A stretch of 64,000 bases of DNA from Nitrospirota bacterium. GTDB taxonomy: Bacteria; Nitrospirota; Thermodesulfovibrionia; Thermodesulfovibrionales; UBA6898. A model generated the notes under the pieces. The model saw only the letters and a program-made list of their open reading frames with translations, did no database searches and was not told the origin of the DNA. Shown here piece after piece: positions 32,707 to 41,786 of the stretch. The stretch covers positions 124,001 through 188,000 of the forward strand of contig JACRMT010000012.1 in NCBI GenBank assembly GCA_016214855.1, written 5' to 3'. How positions within the stretch are numbered: position 1 is the first letter of the stretch; each line of letters opens with the position of its first letter. The translations under genes and the position numbers were made by a program.

Positions 32707-34389
32707 CTACCTCGTGAGGCTGCGGTATTTGATCCTGTGCGGCTGATCAGCAGCAGAGCCTAAACGTGCCTTACGGTCAGCCTCATATTCGGAATAGTTG
32801 CCGTCAAACCAGACAACTTTACTGTCCCCTTCAAAGGCAAGGATATGGGTCGCGATCCGGTCAAGGAACCACCGGTCATGACTGATCACTACAGCACATC
32901 CGGCAAAGGTCTCAAGCGCCTCTTCCAGCGCCCTCATGGTGTTGACATCAAGATCATTCGTCGGCTCATCAAGGAGAAGAACGTTAGCACCTTCCTTCAG
33001 CATTCTGGCAAGATGCACACGGTTGCGCTCTCCGCCGGAGAGCAGACTCACTTTCTTCTGCTGGTCCTGGCCGGAAAAATTGAATTTCCCCACGTAGGCG
33101 CGGGAATTCACTTCTCTGTTGCCTATCTGAACCGTGTCCTGGCCGTCAGAGATCGCTTCCCATATGGACTTGTTCGGGTCGAGCGAATCCCTGCTCTGGT
33201 CAACGTACGCAAGCTTCACAGTATCGCCTATCCTGATCTCGCCTGCATCAGGCTTTTCCTTGCCGGTGATCATGCGAAAAAGGGTCGTCTTTCCTGCACC
33301 GTTTGGGCCGATAACGCCGATGATGCCGCCGGGCGGAAGCGAAAAGGTCATGTCCTCAACCAGAATATTCTCACCATAGGCCTTGGTCACATTCTCGGCC
33401 TCTATGACAACATTCCCGAGCCTCGGGCCGGGCGGAATAAATATCTCCATCTCCTTTGCCTGTTTTTCCATGTCCTGCTGAAGAAGCATTTCATAGGAGG
33501 TGATGCGGGCCTTGGACTTTGCATGTCTGCCTTTAGGCGACATCCGGATCCACTCAAGTTCCCGCTGCAGGGTCTTCTGCCGTTCGCTCTCGGACTTCTC
33601 CTCCTGCTTAAGCCTGTTCTGCTTTTGATCAAGCCAGGACGAATAATTGCCTTTCCAGGGGATGCCCTGCCCCCTGTCGAGCTCCAGTATCCAGCCTGCC
33701 ACATTATCAAGGAAATACCGGTCATGGGTAACGGCAATAATGGTGCCGGCATAGCTCTGAAGGTGATGCTCAAGCCATGCAACTGATTCAGCATCAAGGT
33801 GGTTGGTCGGCTCATCAAGAAGGAGGATATCCGGCTTCTGAAGAAGAAGTCTGCAGAGCGCCACCCTCCTCTTCTCTCCTCCGGACAGCACTGTTATCGG
33901 CGTATCCGCAGCAGGGCAGCGGAGTGCATCCATCGCCATATCAAGACGGCTGTCAAGGTCCCAGGCATCAAGGTGATCAAGCTTTTCCTGCACCTTGCCC
34001 TGACGCTCGATCAGCTTGTTCATCTCATCATCAGACATCGGCTCAGCAAACTTCTCATTGATCTGGTTGTACTCGTTCAGAAGATCGGCCGTCTCCTGCA
34101 CACCCTGCTCAACGATCTGCCGCACCGTCTTTGTGTCATCAAGAACAGGCTCCTGCTCAAGGAATCCGATCGTATGGCCGGGGGAAAGCACGGTCTCGCC
34201 GACGAATTCCTTGTCAACGCCTGCCAGAATGCGAAGCAGAGAGCTCTTGCCTGATCCGTTGAGGCCGAGCACACCAATCTTCGCGCCGTAGAAATAGGAG
34301 AGGTAGATGTCTTTCAGCACCTGCTTCTTGTTGTGGAACTTGCTGACCCCAACCATTGAGTAGATCACTTTATTCTGTTCGTTTGCCAT
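32707..34389 (-). CDS. ettA: Energy-dependent translational throttle protein EttA (ABC-F)
   Basis: 560-aa cytoplasmic ABC-F ATPase that binds the ribosomal E site and gates the first elongation steps according to ATP/ADP. Two ABC domains: Walker A GLNGSGKSS (about residues 42-50) and GPNGAGKTT; signatures LSGGEKRRVALCRLL and LSGGERNRVHLARML; Walker B ILLLDEPTNHLD and VLLLDEPTNDLD. The linker and arm (WIRMSPKGRHAKSKARI) are those of EttA. The ATG at 34389 has no ribosome site, and an extended -10 ends 7 nt before it, so the mRNA looks leaderless. Confidence 0.95.
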   Translation of the reverse strand: MANEQNKVIYSMVGVSKFHNKKQVLKDIYLSYFYGAKIGVLGLNGSGKSSLLRILAGVDKEFVGETVLSPGHTIGFLEQEPVLDDTKTVRQIVEQGVQETADLLNEYNQINEKFAEPMSDDEMNKLIERQGKVQEKLDHLDAWDLDSRLDMAMDALRCPAADTPITVLSGGEKRRVALCRLLLQKPDILLLDEPTNHLDAESVAWLEHHLQSYAGTIIAVTHDRYFLDNVAGWILELDRGQGIPWKGNYSSWLDQKQNRLKQEEKSESERQKTLQRELEWIRMSPKGRHAKSKARITSYEMLLQQDMEKQAKEMEIFIPPGPRLGNVVIEAENVTKAYGENILVEDMTFSLPPGGIIGVIGPNGAGKTTLFRMITGKEKPDAGEIRIGDTVKLAYVDQSRDSLDPNKSIWEAISDGQDTVQIGNREVNSRAYVGKFNFSGQDQQKKVSLLSGGERNRVHLARMLKEGANVLLLDEPTNDLDVNTMRALEEALETFAGCAVVISHDRWFLDRIATHILAFEGDSKVVWFDGNYSEYEADRKARLGSAADQPHRIKYRSLTR

Positions 34390-34396
34390 AGGGGAG

Positions 34397-34405
34397 ATTA
34401 TACCA
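34397..34405 (-). promoter_or_regulatory. Extended -10 promoter of ettA
   Basis: Minus strand TGG TATAAT, ending 7 nt before the ATG. Predicted start lies at, or one base before, the start codon. Confidence 0.55.
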
Positions 34406-34578
34406 TTTTTTGCATAATAGCTTACTGACAATAACTGATCGACAGTCAAGCCCGTTTAGCCGAAAACACTGCGGGCAGTGTGCCTTATCAGTTCACCACT
34501 ACGTCTTGATAAATTTAACACGGGGATGTAATCTTAATTTTGTGGCAGACTTTGCAGAGACCTCTATGGCGGTTAATT

Positions 34579-36027
34579 ATGAATCTTAATGCAAAAACTC
34601 GCTATGTCCTTCTCTTCCTGCTTGTTCTTCTTTCTTTTAGTGTCTATATCAGCACGCTTTCCAACGATTTCGTCTGGGACGACAAGTATGAGGTGCTGTC
34701 AAATGAATGGATCAAAGACTTTGCCTATCTGCCTGACATCTTCTTTTCGCACTCATTAGGATGGTTAAAGCCTGAACAATCCTCAACAAAATATGGGCCG
34801 CTGAAGTTACTGGTGAGATTGTTACAGTACCATATATCAGGGACTGATCCATGGGCGTACCAGGTTACCAACGTCCTGGTGCACGCACTCACCTCCGTAA
34901 TGGTCTTTCTCGTCTGCGCAAGGCTTTTTCTTGCTCTCCATGGAGAAAATTCAGTCATGTATCCATTTGCCGCCTCATTGTTGTTTGCAGTCCATCCTAT
35001 TCATACAGAGCCGGTGAACTGGGCTATCGGATTATCTGAATTATCCATGACTTTTTTCTGCCTGTTATCGTTTTACCTTTTCATGAAATCAACCGGCAAT
35101 ACTATCAGGGCTCATGTCTTGCCCGGTCTTCTGATGTTTATTGCAATTCTTTTCAAGGTCACCGCAGTCTTCTTTTTGCCTGTTTTTGTGGCGTATACCT
35201 ATGCTCTATCACGAAGCAGCATCCAGCCGCATCCAAACTCAACCGTTCCCCGGGGCATATTGCTCAAACGCTATATGCCGATTGCACTTGCCCTGGTCGC
35301 ATATTTCTCTCTCTTCTTCCTGGTAACTGCAGGGGAGTCGGATCCGGTGAAAACAAACCATATCCGTCTCGATACGTATAACCTGATGCTGAATATGCCT
35401 CTGCTTCTGTTTCAATATATGGAAAAACTGGTTTTGCCCCTGCAGCTGAATGTCCTGTATGTCTTTCACCCTGTCTCGTCCATCGCTGAAACGACGTTTC
35501 TCTTACCCTTATGTTTTATGATTATCTATTTCTTCATTATGATGTTCACCATGAAAAAAAATATTATGCTGTCTCTCTGCTCCGTATGGATCATTGCGCC
35601 CTTACTGCCATGTCTCTATCTGCCGGCGACCGGATACAGCTATTACGTCTTTGCTGAAAGGTACCTCTATCTGCCCTCCGCAGGATATGTCATTTTAATC
35701 GCCGCACTGTCAAGAATTGCAGTAAAGAGGAGCTTTTTCAACAGACAGACCATCCCTGTTATTGTGTCCCTGTTCGCAATAACGGGAATGTATTTCGGCA
35801 TACTGACCGTTCAGAGGAATCAGGCATGGAAAAGTGATTTCATACTCTGGTCCGATACCGTAGAAAAATCCCCTGACAGCGATGTGGCACATAATAATCT
35901 GGGGGTAGCATATGAACATAAAGGGCTATTCGATGACGCCCTGCGTGAATATGAAACGGCGATCTCACTTAATCCGACATACATGGAAGCCTATGATAAC
36001 CGTTTCAGGGTAATGAGGCTGAAATAG
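34579..36027 (+). CDS. TMTC-like multi-pass membrane protein with TPR tail
   Basis: 482-aa protein with ten or more membrane helices and a GT-C glycosyltransferase-like start: ISTLSNDFVWDDKYEVLSN has the DD motif of the first loop; GPLKLLVRLLQYHISGTDPWAYQVTNVLVHALTSVMVF and FAVHPIHTEPVNWAIGLSELSM follow, as in TMTC/O-mannosyltransferase relatives. The last 50 residues hold one TPR repeat (AHNNLGVAYEHKGLFDDALREYETAISLNPTYMEAYD). Probably moves a sugar from a lipid carrier to a protein or glycan. The ATG at 34579 is preferred over a TTG 39 nt earlier; the ribosome site is weak. Confidence 0.75.
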   Translation: MNLNAKTRYVLLFLLVLLSFSVYISTLSNDFVWDDKYEVLSNEWIKDFAYLPDIFFSHSLGWLKPEQSSTKYGPLKLLVRLLQYHISGTDPWAYQVTNVLVHALTSVMVFLVCARLFLALHGENSVMYPFAASLLFAVHPIHTEPVNWAIGLSELSMTFFCLLSFYLFMKSTGNTIRAHVLPGLLMFIAILFKVTAVFFLPVFVAYTYALSRSSIQPHPNSTVPRGILLKRYMPIALALVAYFSLFFLVTAGESDPVKTNHIRLDTYNLMLNMPLLLFQYMEKLVLPLQLNVLYVFHPVSSIAETTFLLPLCFMIIYFFIMMFTMKKNIMLSLCSVWIIAPLLPCLYLPATGYSYYVFAERYLYLPSAGYVILIAALSRIAVKRSFFNRQTIPVIVSLFAITGMYFGILTVQRNQAWKSDFILWSDTVEKSPDSDVAHNNLGVAYEHKGLFDDALREYETAISLNPTYMEAYDNRFRVMRLK

Positions 36028-36134
36028 AGACTTGCTGATAACAGACGCAATACCACCGCTTCAGGGAAAAATTCAGCTGCATTTCTCTCAACAGGATATA
36101 TTGCTGCGTACCTGTCCGGAAAAGAAGCCTTGTC

Positions 36135-36479
36135 TCACCCCGGCGGCCAGTGCATGGGCCTGCCGCCTAACAGGTGCAGATGAATATGAAATACGGTCTG
36201 GCCGCCGTCAGCGTTCGTATTCATGACCAGCCTGAAGCCTTTCCCGTCGATGCCTTTGTCTCTTGCGATCCTTGCTGCTGCACGGACAAGATGGCCGATC
36301 AGGGCGCTGTCTTCCTCAGAGACCTCAAGGGTAGTTGAAATATGTTTCTTCGGAATGATCAGGGTGTGTACCGGTGCCTGGGGCGTAATGTCCTCAAAGG
36401 CAAGACAGAGATCATCTTCAAAGGTGATCTTTGCCGGTATCTTCTTCTCTGCTATCTTGCAGAAGACGCAGTCACTCAT
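36135..36479 (-). CDS. hinT: Histidine triad (HIT) nucleotide hydrolase
   Basis: 114-aa HINT-branch protein that cleaves AMP-N bonds (purine nucleoside phosphoramidates). CVFCKIAEKKIPAKI holds the zinc-binding CxxC typical of bacterial HINT; the catalytic triad is FHIHLHLLGG. AAGGAGG sits 6 nt before the ATG, inside the end of hisE, which it overlaps by 8 nt. Distal gene of the adenosine-kinase-like/hisI/hisE/hinT operon. Confidence 0.93.
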   Translation of the reverse strand: MSDCVFCKIAEKKIPAKITFEDDLCLAFEDITPQAPVHTLIIPKKHISTTLEVSEEDSALIGHLVRAAARIARDKGIDGKGFRLVMNTNADGGQTVFHIHLHLLGGRPMHWPPG

Positions 36480-36768
36480 TACGGTCCTCCTTTTTGTTAA
36501 ATCTTCTTTCAAGTTCCCTGAATACATCATTCAGACTCACCCTGTCTTCAGGCATGAGCACCATACAATGGAACCAGAGATCAGCCAACTCATGGATGAC
36601 CTGCTGTCTGTCTCCGCTCTTTGAGGCAACGATAACCTCGACCGCCTCTTCGCCGATCTTTTTCAGGATCTCATCCCTGCCTTTTGCAAACAGAGATGAT
36701 ACATAGGATTCAGTCCGAGGATGGTCTTTCCGGTCAATAATAACGGCCTGAAGGTCATCGAGGATCAT
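36472..36768 (-). CDS. hisE: Phosphoribosyl-ATP diphosphatase
   Basis: 98-aa MazG-like hydrolase of the second step of histidine synthesis. Motif: [52 protein letters not shown] with the metal-binding EExxE and ExxD. The ATG at 36768 overlaps the hisI stop as ATGA. hisI and hisE are separate genes here rather than fused, as in deltaproteobacteria and Nitrospirota. Other his genes are not in the window. Confidence 0.93.
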   Translation of the reverse strand: MILDDLQAVIIDRKDHPRTESYVSSLFAKGRDEILKKIGEEAVEVIVASKSGDRQQVIHELADLWFHCMVLMPEDRVSLNDVFRELERRFNKKEDRNE

Positions 36769-37139
36769 GGTTTGCCGTATACGTCTTCTTCGGAAAATAC
36801 CTTGCCGGAGATCTCGCTGCCGCTGATGTCTGTATAAAAACATGACCTATGGCCCGTGTGGCAGGCCCCAGGTCCCTTCTGGATGACCCTGATGAGGACA
36901 GTATCCTTATCGCAGTCATAGAGGATCTGCTCCACTTCCTGGACGTGGCCGGAGGATTCACCTTTTTTCCAGAACTTCTGGCGGGACCGGGACCAGAAAT
37001 GCGTATATCCTGTTTCGATAGTCTTCTGCAGCGAGGTTTCGTTCATGTATGCCATCATCAGAACCTCATTGTTCCGGGCATCCTGAATGATCGCCGGTAT
37101 GAGCCCATGCTTGTCGTATTTCAGTTCAGGTAGATTCAT
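36765..37139 (-). CDS. hisI: Phosphoribosyl-AMP cyclohydrolase
   Basis: 124-aa zinc enzyme of the third step of histidine synthesis. Signatures: [65 protein letters not shown] and [12 protein letters not shown], where the Cys residues bind zinc. The ATG at 37139 with GGAG upstream gives the standard N-terminus. 13 nt after the adenosine-kinase-like gene. Confidence 0.95.
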   Translation of the reverse strand: MNLPELKYDKHGLIPAIIQDARNNEVLMMAYMNETSLQKTIETGYTHFWSRSRQKFWKKGESSGHVQEVEQILYDCDKDTVLIRVIQKGPGACHTGHRSCFYTDISGSEISGKVFSEEDVYGKP

Positions 37140-37152
37140 CTCTTCTCCATAC

Positions 37153-37635
37153 CTATAGTTTGTAGCCGATCTTTCTGAGAAATTCATGCCTATGCGCCTT
37201 ATCCTCAGGGGTTTCAATGCCGCGGGGAGAAAATCCGTCAATGACGCCGAGAACGCCTTTCCCCTGCGATGACCCTGCCGTTATCACTTCAACGGGGTTG
37301 GCTGTTGCGCAGAATATCCTGCAGACTTCAGGGCAGTTCTTTATCTGGTTCAGGACATTGATCGGGAATGCGTTCTTCAGGAGTATGCAGAAGACGTGGC
37401 CTGCGCCGACAGCCTGCAGGTTCTTTACGCAGACGTCTGTCAGTCTGCGGTCATTGCCTTCGGTCCTGATAAGGCAGGGTCCTGATGCCTCGCTGAAGGC
37501 TATGCCGAACTGTGCCTGGGGAACTGTTGTGGCAATGATCTCATACAGGTCTTCGGCAGTCTTGATGAAATGCGTCTGGCCAAGTATGACATTGCAGTCT
37601 TCCGGTATCTCGAGTTGTACGGTTGTTATCTCCAT
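37153..37635 (-). CDS. Adenosine-specific kinase family protein
   Basis: 160-aa protein of the small family PF04008 (adenosine-specific kinase, first described in Archaea). Characteristic blocks: [52 protein letters not shown] and [12 protein letters not shown] then GRGVLGV-like [11 protein letters not shown]. Putatively phosphorylates adenosine to AMP, which would fit the purine-derived his intermediates downstream and the adenosine released by AhcY elsewhere. First gene of the operon. Confidence 0.85.
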   Translation of the reverse strand: MEITTVQLEIPEDCNVILGQTHFIKTAEDLYEIIATTVPQAQFGIAFSEASGPCLIRTEGNDRRLTDVCVKNLQAVGAGHVFCILLKNAFPINVLNQIKNCPEVCRIFCATANPVEVITAGSSQGKGVLGVIDGFSPRGIETPEDKAHRHEFLRKIGYKL

Positions 37636-37687
37636 AGGACCCCCTATTCTTCAGCCCTGGAACCCTTTTGGATTTACAAGGTTATGC

Positions 37688-37693
37688 TATAAT
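37688..37693 (+). promoter_or_regulatory. Extended -10 promoter of DUF4390-ntrYX
   Basis: TGC TATAAT 31 nt before the DUF4390 ATG; no matching -35. Confidence 0.45.
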
Positions 37694-37724
37694 GGAAATA
37701 TTTTTCAGGAGATGTCAAGCCAAA

Positions 37725-38282
37725 ATGTCCCGTATTTTCAGCATAGTTATATTCGTTATCGCCCTGTTACATCCCCTTGTGTCGGAAAGCCAAACCCTTT
37801 CCGGACCTGAGGTAAAGAGGGTCAATAGCGATCTCTTCGTATCCTTCAGCCTGAGTCTCGACGAAAAGGGGCTGGATGCGATCAGGGGCGGTGTGGATAA
37901 AGAACTCAAGTTTTATGTCGACCTCTTCAGAATATGGAAGATCTGGCCTGATGAGTTCGTGCTTGGCAAAGCCTATGTCAAGACCTTGAAGGTCGATCCT
38001 ATCAAGAAGGAATATGTGGCGACTTCAAGCGACGGCAGTCTGCTTATAGAAAAGCGGTTTAAATCATTTGAGTCCATGATGGCATGGGTTGTCGTATTCA
38101 AGGACCTGAAGCTTACCAATATCAGGGAACTTGAGCCCGGCCAGTATTTTGTGCGGATCACTGTTGAGTCGAAGATCCGCAATCTCCCTCCTGTCATAGG
38201 ATACCTGTTCATCTTTGTTTCAGAAAATGAGTTCAGGATCATGAAAGACTCGACCGTATTTGCGATCGACGGCAGCCGATGA
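37725..38282 (+). CDS. DUF4390 domain-containing exported protein
   Basis: 185-aa protein with an N-terminal signal peptide (MSRIFSIVIFVIALLHPLVSESQ) and a DUF4390 domain (VNSDLFVSFSLSLDEKGLDAIRGGVDKELKFYVDLFR; ITVESKIRNLPPVIGYLFIF). DUF4390 genes are almost always located directly before ntrY-like kinases, as here, suggesting an envelope partner of the sensor. The stop overlaps the ntrY start as ATGA. AGGAG lies 13 nt before the ATG, rather far. Function unknown. Confidence 0.82.
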   Translation: MSRIFSIVIFVIALLHPLVSESQTLSGPEVKRVNSDLFVSFSLSLDEKGLDAIRGGVDKELKFYVDLFRIWKIWPDEFVLGKAYVKTLKVDPIKKEYVATSSDGSLLIEKRFKSFESMMAWVVVFKDLKLTNIRELEPGQYFVRITVESKIRNLPPVIGYLFIFVSENEFRIMKDSTVFAIDGSR

Positions 38283-40315
38283 AAAACCTCAGGTTCCCGC
38301 TCTTTATTTCCCTTATAATACTTTTCATCATTACGGTCTTTTCCATAGAATTCCATTATATCGGGCTCAAAGATGTTCCTGTACTTACGAAAGTCCTTCT
38401 TTTCGTCCTCTTGAACCTCAATCTTGTTGCCCTTCTGACGCTGATGTTCTTTGTCGGAAAAAGCCTGATCAGGCTCTACTTTGAGCGCAAGCAGAAGGTG
38501 CTGGGGTATAAACTTAAGACAAGGTTTGTCGTGGTCCTTGTTGTCATGACCCTTATTCCGTCAGCCTTTCTTTTTGTTGTCTCGAGCGGTGTTGTAACGA
38601 ACTATCTGGACCGATGGTTCGATCCCCAGATAAAACAGCCCCTGGACCTCGCTGTCGAGGTTGCAAAGTCTGCTTATGAGATGCAGCGTCAGCAGACCCT
38701 CGTGTTTGCAAGGGCCGCAACTGCGGGACTGACCCTGCCGGAAGGGTTAAAAGCTTACACGCTGCGTACAATTCCTGCTGATGCATCAGATATCATTAAG
38801 GCCGGGTTTGAGGGCAAGGAAGATGTCGAGATCATTTCCACGAAAACAGGGGATATAGTCCGTGCCGTGGTACCGAGGAACAGACAGAACCCGCATGATG
38901 GAATTGTGGTCGTAGAATCCGTCATGGACAGCAGCATCACCAGAAATGCGGGGATGATCCAGGCAGCATACAAGAACTATCTTACCCTTGATTCCTGGAA
39001 AATGCCGATGAAGACGAATTATCTCCTGATACTCGGCTTCTCCACCCTGCTGATGGTCTTTATGGCGCTCTGGACCGCGCTCAGAATTTCGCGCGGTATT
39101 ACAGACCCAATCCAGGCCCTTGCGCAGGCAACCGCTGAGGTTGCGAAGGGGAATCTTGACATGTCGGTCAATATCGAACGGGATGACGAGATTGGGCTCC
39201 TGATCAGCTCCTTCAATAACATGGTCAGGGATCTGAAGGAGAACAAGGAGTCGCTCCAGCATGCCTCACAGGTATCGGACAGACGCAGGCTTGTTATCGA
39301 GAAGATCCTTGAAAACGTGAACTCAGGCGTCATATCCCTGGATGCCGAGGGAAATATCCTTATCATTAATAATGCAGCCTGCAGAATACTGAACATAGAC
39401 CCTTCTGATGTGATGAACAAAAAATATGATACCCTCCTTTCCCTCATTGACTCGGATGAACTGAGAGAAACCGTCAAAGGCATTATCATCAGGGATTTCA
39501 AAGGCGTGGAAAAAGAGATCAGGATCATGGTCGGTGAGAAGCGCATTCTGCTCAGACTCTTTATCACGAGCCTGAGAGATACCGGAAATTTTATGGGAAC
39601 ACTGGTTGTCTTTGATGACCTGACCGAGATCACCAGGGCGCAGAAGGCCATAGCCTGGCAGGAAGTCGCCAGAAGGATAGCCCATGAGATCAAGAACCCG
39701 CTCACCCCGATAAAGCTGTCGACTGACCATATGGTGAAGAAGTGGCAGAACAAAGACGAGGACTTCGGCAAGGTTTTCGAGCGGTCAACAAAGACGATCA
39801 TCAGGGAGGTAGAGAGCCTTAAGCGGCTGGTCGATGAGTTTTCGCGCTTTGGCAAAATGCCTGAGATCCGCAAGGCCCCTGCGATGCTCTCCTCGATCAT
39901 CGAGAGCGTGATCAACCTTTATAAAGACTACAAAGACATTGAGATGCATCTTTCCCTAAAAGGCAGCGAAACGCCCATTGAGCTTGACGCTGAACAGTTC
40001 AAAAGGGTCATCATCAATATCGTAAATAATGCTATTCAGGCAATGCAGAATCAGGGACGGCTTGATATAATGATTCACCAGGATGCTCTCTCTAACCGGG
40101 TGTATGTTGATATCGCCGATAACGGACCAGGGATTCGTGAAGAGGACAAAGAGAAGCTCTTCCTGCCCTACTTCTCTACCAGGAAGGACGGCACAGGGCT
40201 TGGTCTTGCGATCGCCAGCAGGGTCGTGACTGAACACAGAGGTTATATCAGGGTAAGGGACAACAAGCCTCACGGAACGATTTTCAGCATAGAACTGCCG
40301 ATAAAGGAAGGCTAA
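38279..40315 (+). CDS. ntrY: NtrY-family membrane sensor histidine kinase
   Basis: 678-aa kinase. Three N-terminal helices (LFISLIILFIITVF; VLLFVLLNLNLVALLTLMFFV; FVVVLVVMTLIPSAFLFVVS), a periplasmic sensor loop, a fourth helix (YLLILGFSTLLMVFMALW), HAMP (RISRGITDPIQALAQA), PAS (ILENVNSGVISLDAEGNI), HisKA H-box RRIAHEIKNPLTPIKLS and HATPase boxes (IVNNAIQAMQNQG, DNGPGI, GTGLGLAIASRV). The architecture is that of NtrY, which with NtrX tunes nitrogen, redox or envelope responses. Next gene is its regulator. Confidence 0.92.
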   Translation: MKNLRFPLFISLIILFIITVFSIEFHYIGLKDVPVLTKVLLFVLLNLNLVALLTLMFFVGKSLIRLYFERKQKVLGYKLKTRFVVVLVVMTLIPSAFLFVVSSGVVTNYLDRWFDPQIKQPLDLAVEVAKSAYEMQRQQTLVFARAATAGLTLPEGLKAYTLRTIPADASDIIKAGFEGKEDVEIISTKTGDIVRAVVPRNRQNPHDGIVVVESVMDSSITRNAGMIQAAYKNYLTLDSWKMPMKTNYLLILGFSTLLMVFMALWTALRISRGITDPIQALAQATAEVAKGNLDMSVNIERDDEIGLLISSFNNMVRDLKENKESLQHASQVSDRRRLVIEKILENVNSGVISLDAEGNILIINNAACRILNIDPSDVMNKKYDTLLSLIDSDELRETVKGIIIRDFKGVEKEIRIMVGEKRILLRLFITSLRDTGNFMGTLVVFDDLTEITRAQKAIAWQEVARRIAHEIKNPLTPIKLSTDHMVKKWQNKDEDFGKVFERSTKTIIREVESLKRLVDEFSRFGKMPEIRKAPAMLSSIIESVINLYKDYKDIEMHLSLKGSETPIELDAEQFKRVIINIVNNAIQAMQNQGRLDIMIHQDALSNRVYVDIADNGPGIREEDKEKLFLPYFSTRKDGTGLGLAIASRVVTEHRGYIRVRDNKPHGTIFSIELPIKEG

Positions 40316-41656
40316 ATGGCAAAAGCTCTTGTAATGATTGTTGATGACGAAGAAGGCATACGGGAAAGCCTGTCTCAGATCATAGAGGATGACTATGACG
40401 CTGTTACTGCGTCGTCAGGCGAGGAAGCGCTCAGGATCTCAAAGGAGACAGCTCCTGACCTTGTGCTGTTGGACATCTGGATGGACGGCATGGACGGCAT
40501 CCAGACACTGCAGGAACTCAAAGAGGCATATCCTGACCTCCCCGTTATTATGATCTCCGGTCATGCAAATATAGAGAATGCGATCAAGGCAACACGCATG
40601 GGGGCCTATGATCTCCTCGAAAAACCTCTCTCTCTGGAGAAGGTTCTTCTTACCGTGCAGCGGGCACTTGAAAAGAAAAACCTTGAGGTCGAGAACAGGG
40701 CGCTCAGGGAGAACTTTTCAAAACAATGGAGGCTTATCGGGAATTCTGTAAAAATAAAGCAGGTAATCGAGCAGATACAGATGGCTGGTGCCAGCAATGG
40801 CAGGGTGCTCATATTGGGAGAAAGCGGCGCTGGCAAGGAGCTTGTTGCTCATCTTCTGCACCAGAACAGCCCCCGGCATAGCGGCCCCTTTGTTGAGGTA
40901 AACTGCGCTGCCATTCCCCAGGAACTGATCGAAAGCGAACTCTTTGGCCACGAAAAGGGCTCCTTTACCGGCGCGTTTGAGCGGAAGCAGGGGAAGTTCG
41001 AACTTGCCGACAGGGGTGCGCTCTTCCTTGACGAGATCGGTGACATGTCGCTCCAGACGCAGGCAAAGGTCCTGCGGGTGATCGAGACCCAGGAGTTCCA
41101 GCGCGTCGGCGGCAGCAAGAACATCAAGGTTGACGTGAGGATCATCTCTGCTACGAACAAGGACCTTGCAGAAGAGGTGAAAAAAGGGGCCTTCAGGGAA
41201 GACCTTTTTTTCCGGCTTAACGTGATCCCGATCAGGGTGCCCGGACTCAGGGAGCGGGCAGAGGATATCCCAGCGCTGGTGGATCATTTTCTGGATCTCT
41301 TTGCTGCCGAGTATGGACAGCAGAAAAAGGAGGTTTCCCCTGAGGCGATCAGGGCTCTTCAGAATTATTCCTGGCCCGGCAATATCCGTGAACTGAAGAA
41401 TGTGCTCGAGAGACTCGTGATCATGACGCCGTCAAGGACCATCAGCAAGGTTGACATTATTGCGGCAGGGTCACCCCGTTCCGATTACTTATCATTATCT
41501 TCGCTGAAAGATGCCCGGGAGGCTTTTGAGAAGGACTTTATCTTCAGGAAACTTGAAGAGAATTCCTGGAATGTTTCAAAAACTGCTGAACTGCTTGACA
41601 TCGAACGGAGCAACCTTCACCGGAAGATCAAGGCCTACGATATCAAAATGCCATAA
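40316..41656 (+). CDS. ntrX: NtrX-family sigma-54-dependent response regulator
   Basis: 446-aa regulator. Receiver (MIVDDEEGIRES; phospho-Asp in LVLLDIWMDGMDG), AAA+ domain with Walker A GESGAGKELVAH, the sigma-54-contacting loop GSFTGA, Walker B GALFLDEIGDM and arginine-finger region, and a Fis-type helix-turn-helix (VSKTAELLDIERSNLHRKIK). The GSFTGA form (Ser for Ala) is a known functional variant. Starts one nt after the ntrY stop. Its last about 20 codons are repeated downstream of the Fic gene. Confidence 0.93.
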   Translation: MAKALVMIVDDEEGIRESLSQIIEDDYDAVTASSGEEALRISKETAPDLVLLDIWMDGMDGIQTLQELKEAYPDLPVIMISGHANIENAIKATRMGAYDLLEKPLSLEKVLLTVQRALEKKNLEVENRALRENFSKQWRLIGNSVKIKQVIEQIQMAGASNGRVLILGESGAGKELVAHLLHQNSPRHSGPFVEVNCAAIPQELIESELFGHEKGSFTGAFERKQGKFELADRGALFLDEIGDMSLQTQAKVLRVIETQEFQRVGGSKNIKVDVRIISATNKDLAEEVKKGAFREDLFFRLNVIPIRVPGLRERAEDIPALVDHFLDLFAAEYGQQKKEVSPEAIRALQNYSWPGNIRELKNVLERLVIMTPSRTISKVDIIAAGSPRSDYLSLSSLKDAREAFEKDFIFRKLEENSWNVSKTAELLDIERSNLHRKIKAYDIKMP

Positions 41657-41665
41657 GAGGCTTGC
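41594..41665 (+). repeat. ntrX 3' end, copy 1 of a direct repeat
   Basis: 72 bp covering the last codons of ntrX, its stop and 12 bp after. About 64 of 72 positions match 42932-43003. Confidence 0.85.
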
Positions 41666-41720
41666 GAATTAAGACAGCGTAGAAATTAGTTGGGCAAAAT
41701 AAGTGAATGTTGCATATAGA

Positions 41721-41771
41721 TTGACATATGTAACGATAGTGTATAATCTTTACATATGAAGAAACATATGT
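41721..41771 (+). promoter_or_regulatory. Promoter and ACATATG operator repeats of fic
   Basis: TTGACA (41721-41726), 15 nt, TATAAT (41742-41747). ACATATG occurs at 41724, 41752 and 41764, twice as the palindrome ACATATGT, covering the -35 and the leader. Suggests self-repression, perhaps through the winged helix at the end of Fic. Confidence 0.6.
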
Positions 41772-41786
41772 AAAGAAACTGGTGAC

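Noticed and set aside
32707-34449. Longer EttA starting at 34449
   Set aside because: The added 20 residues do not match the family, and the -10 element lies inside this extension.
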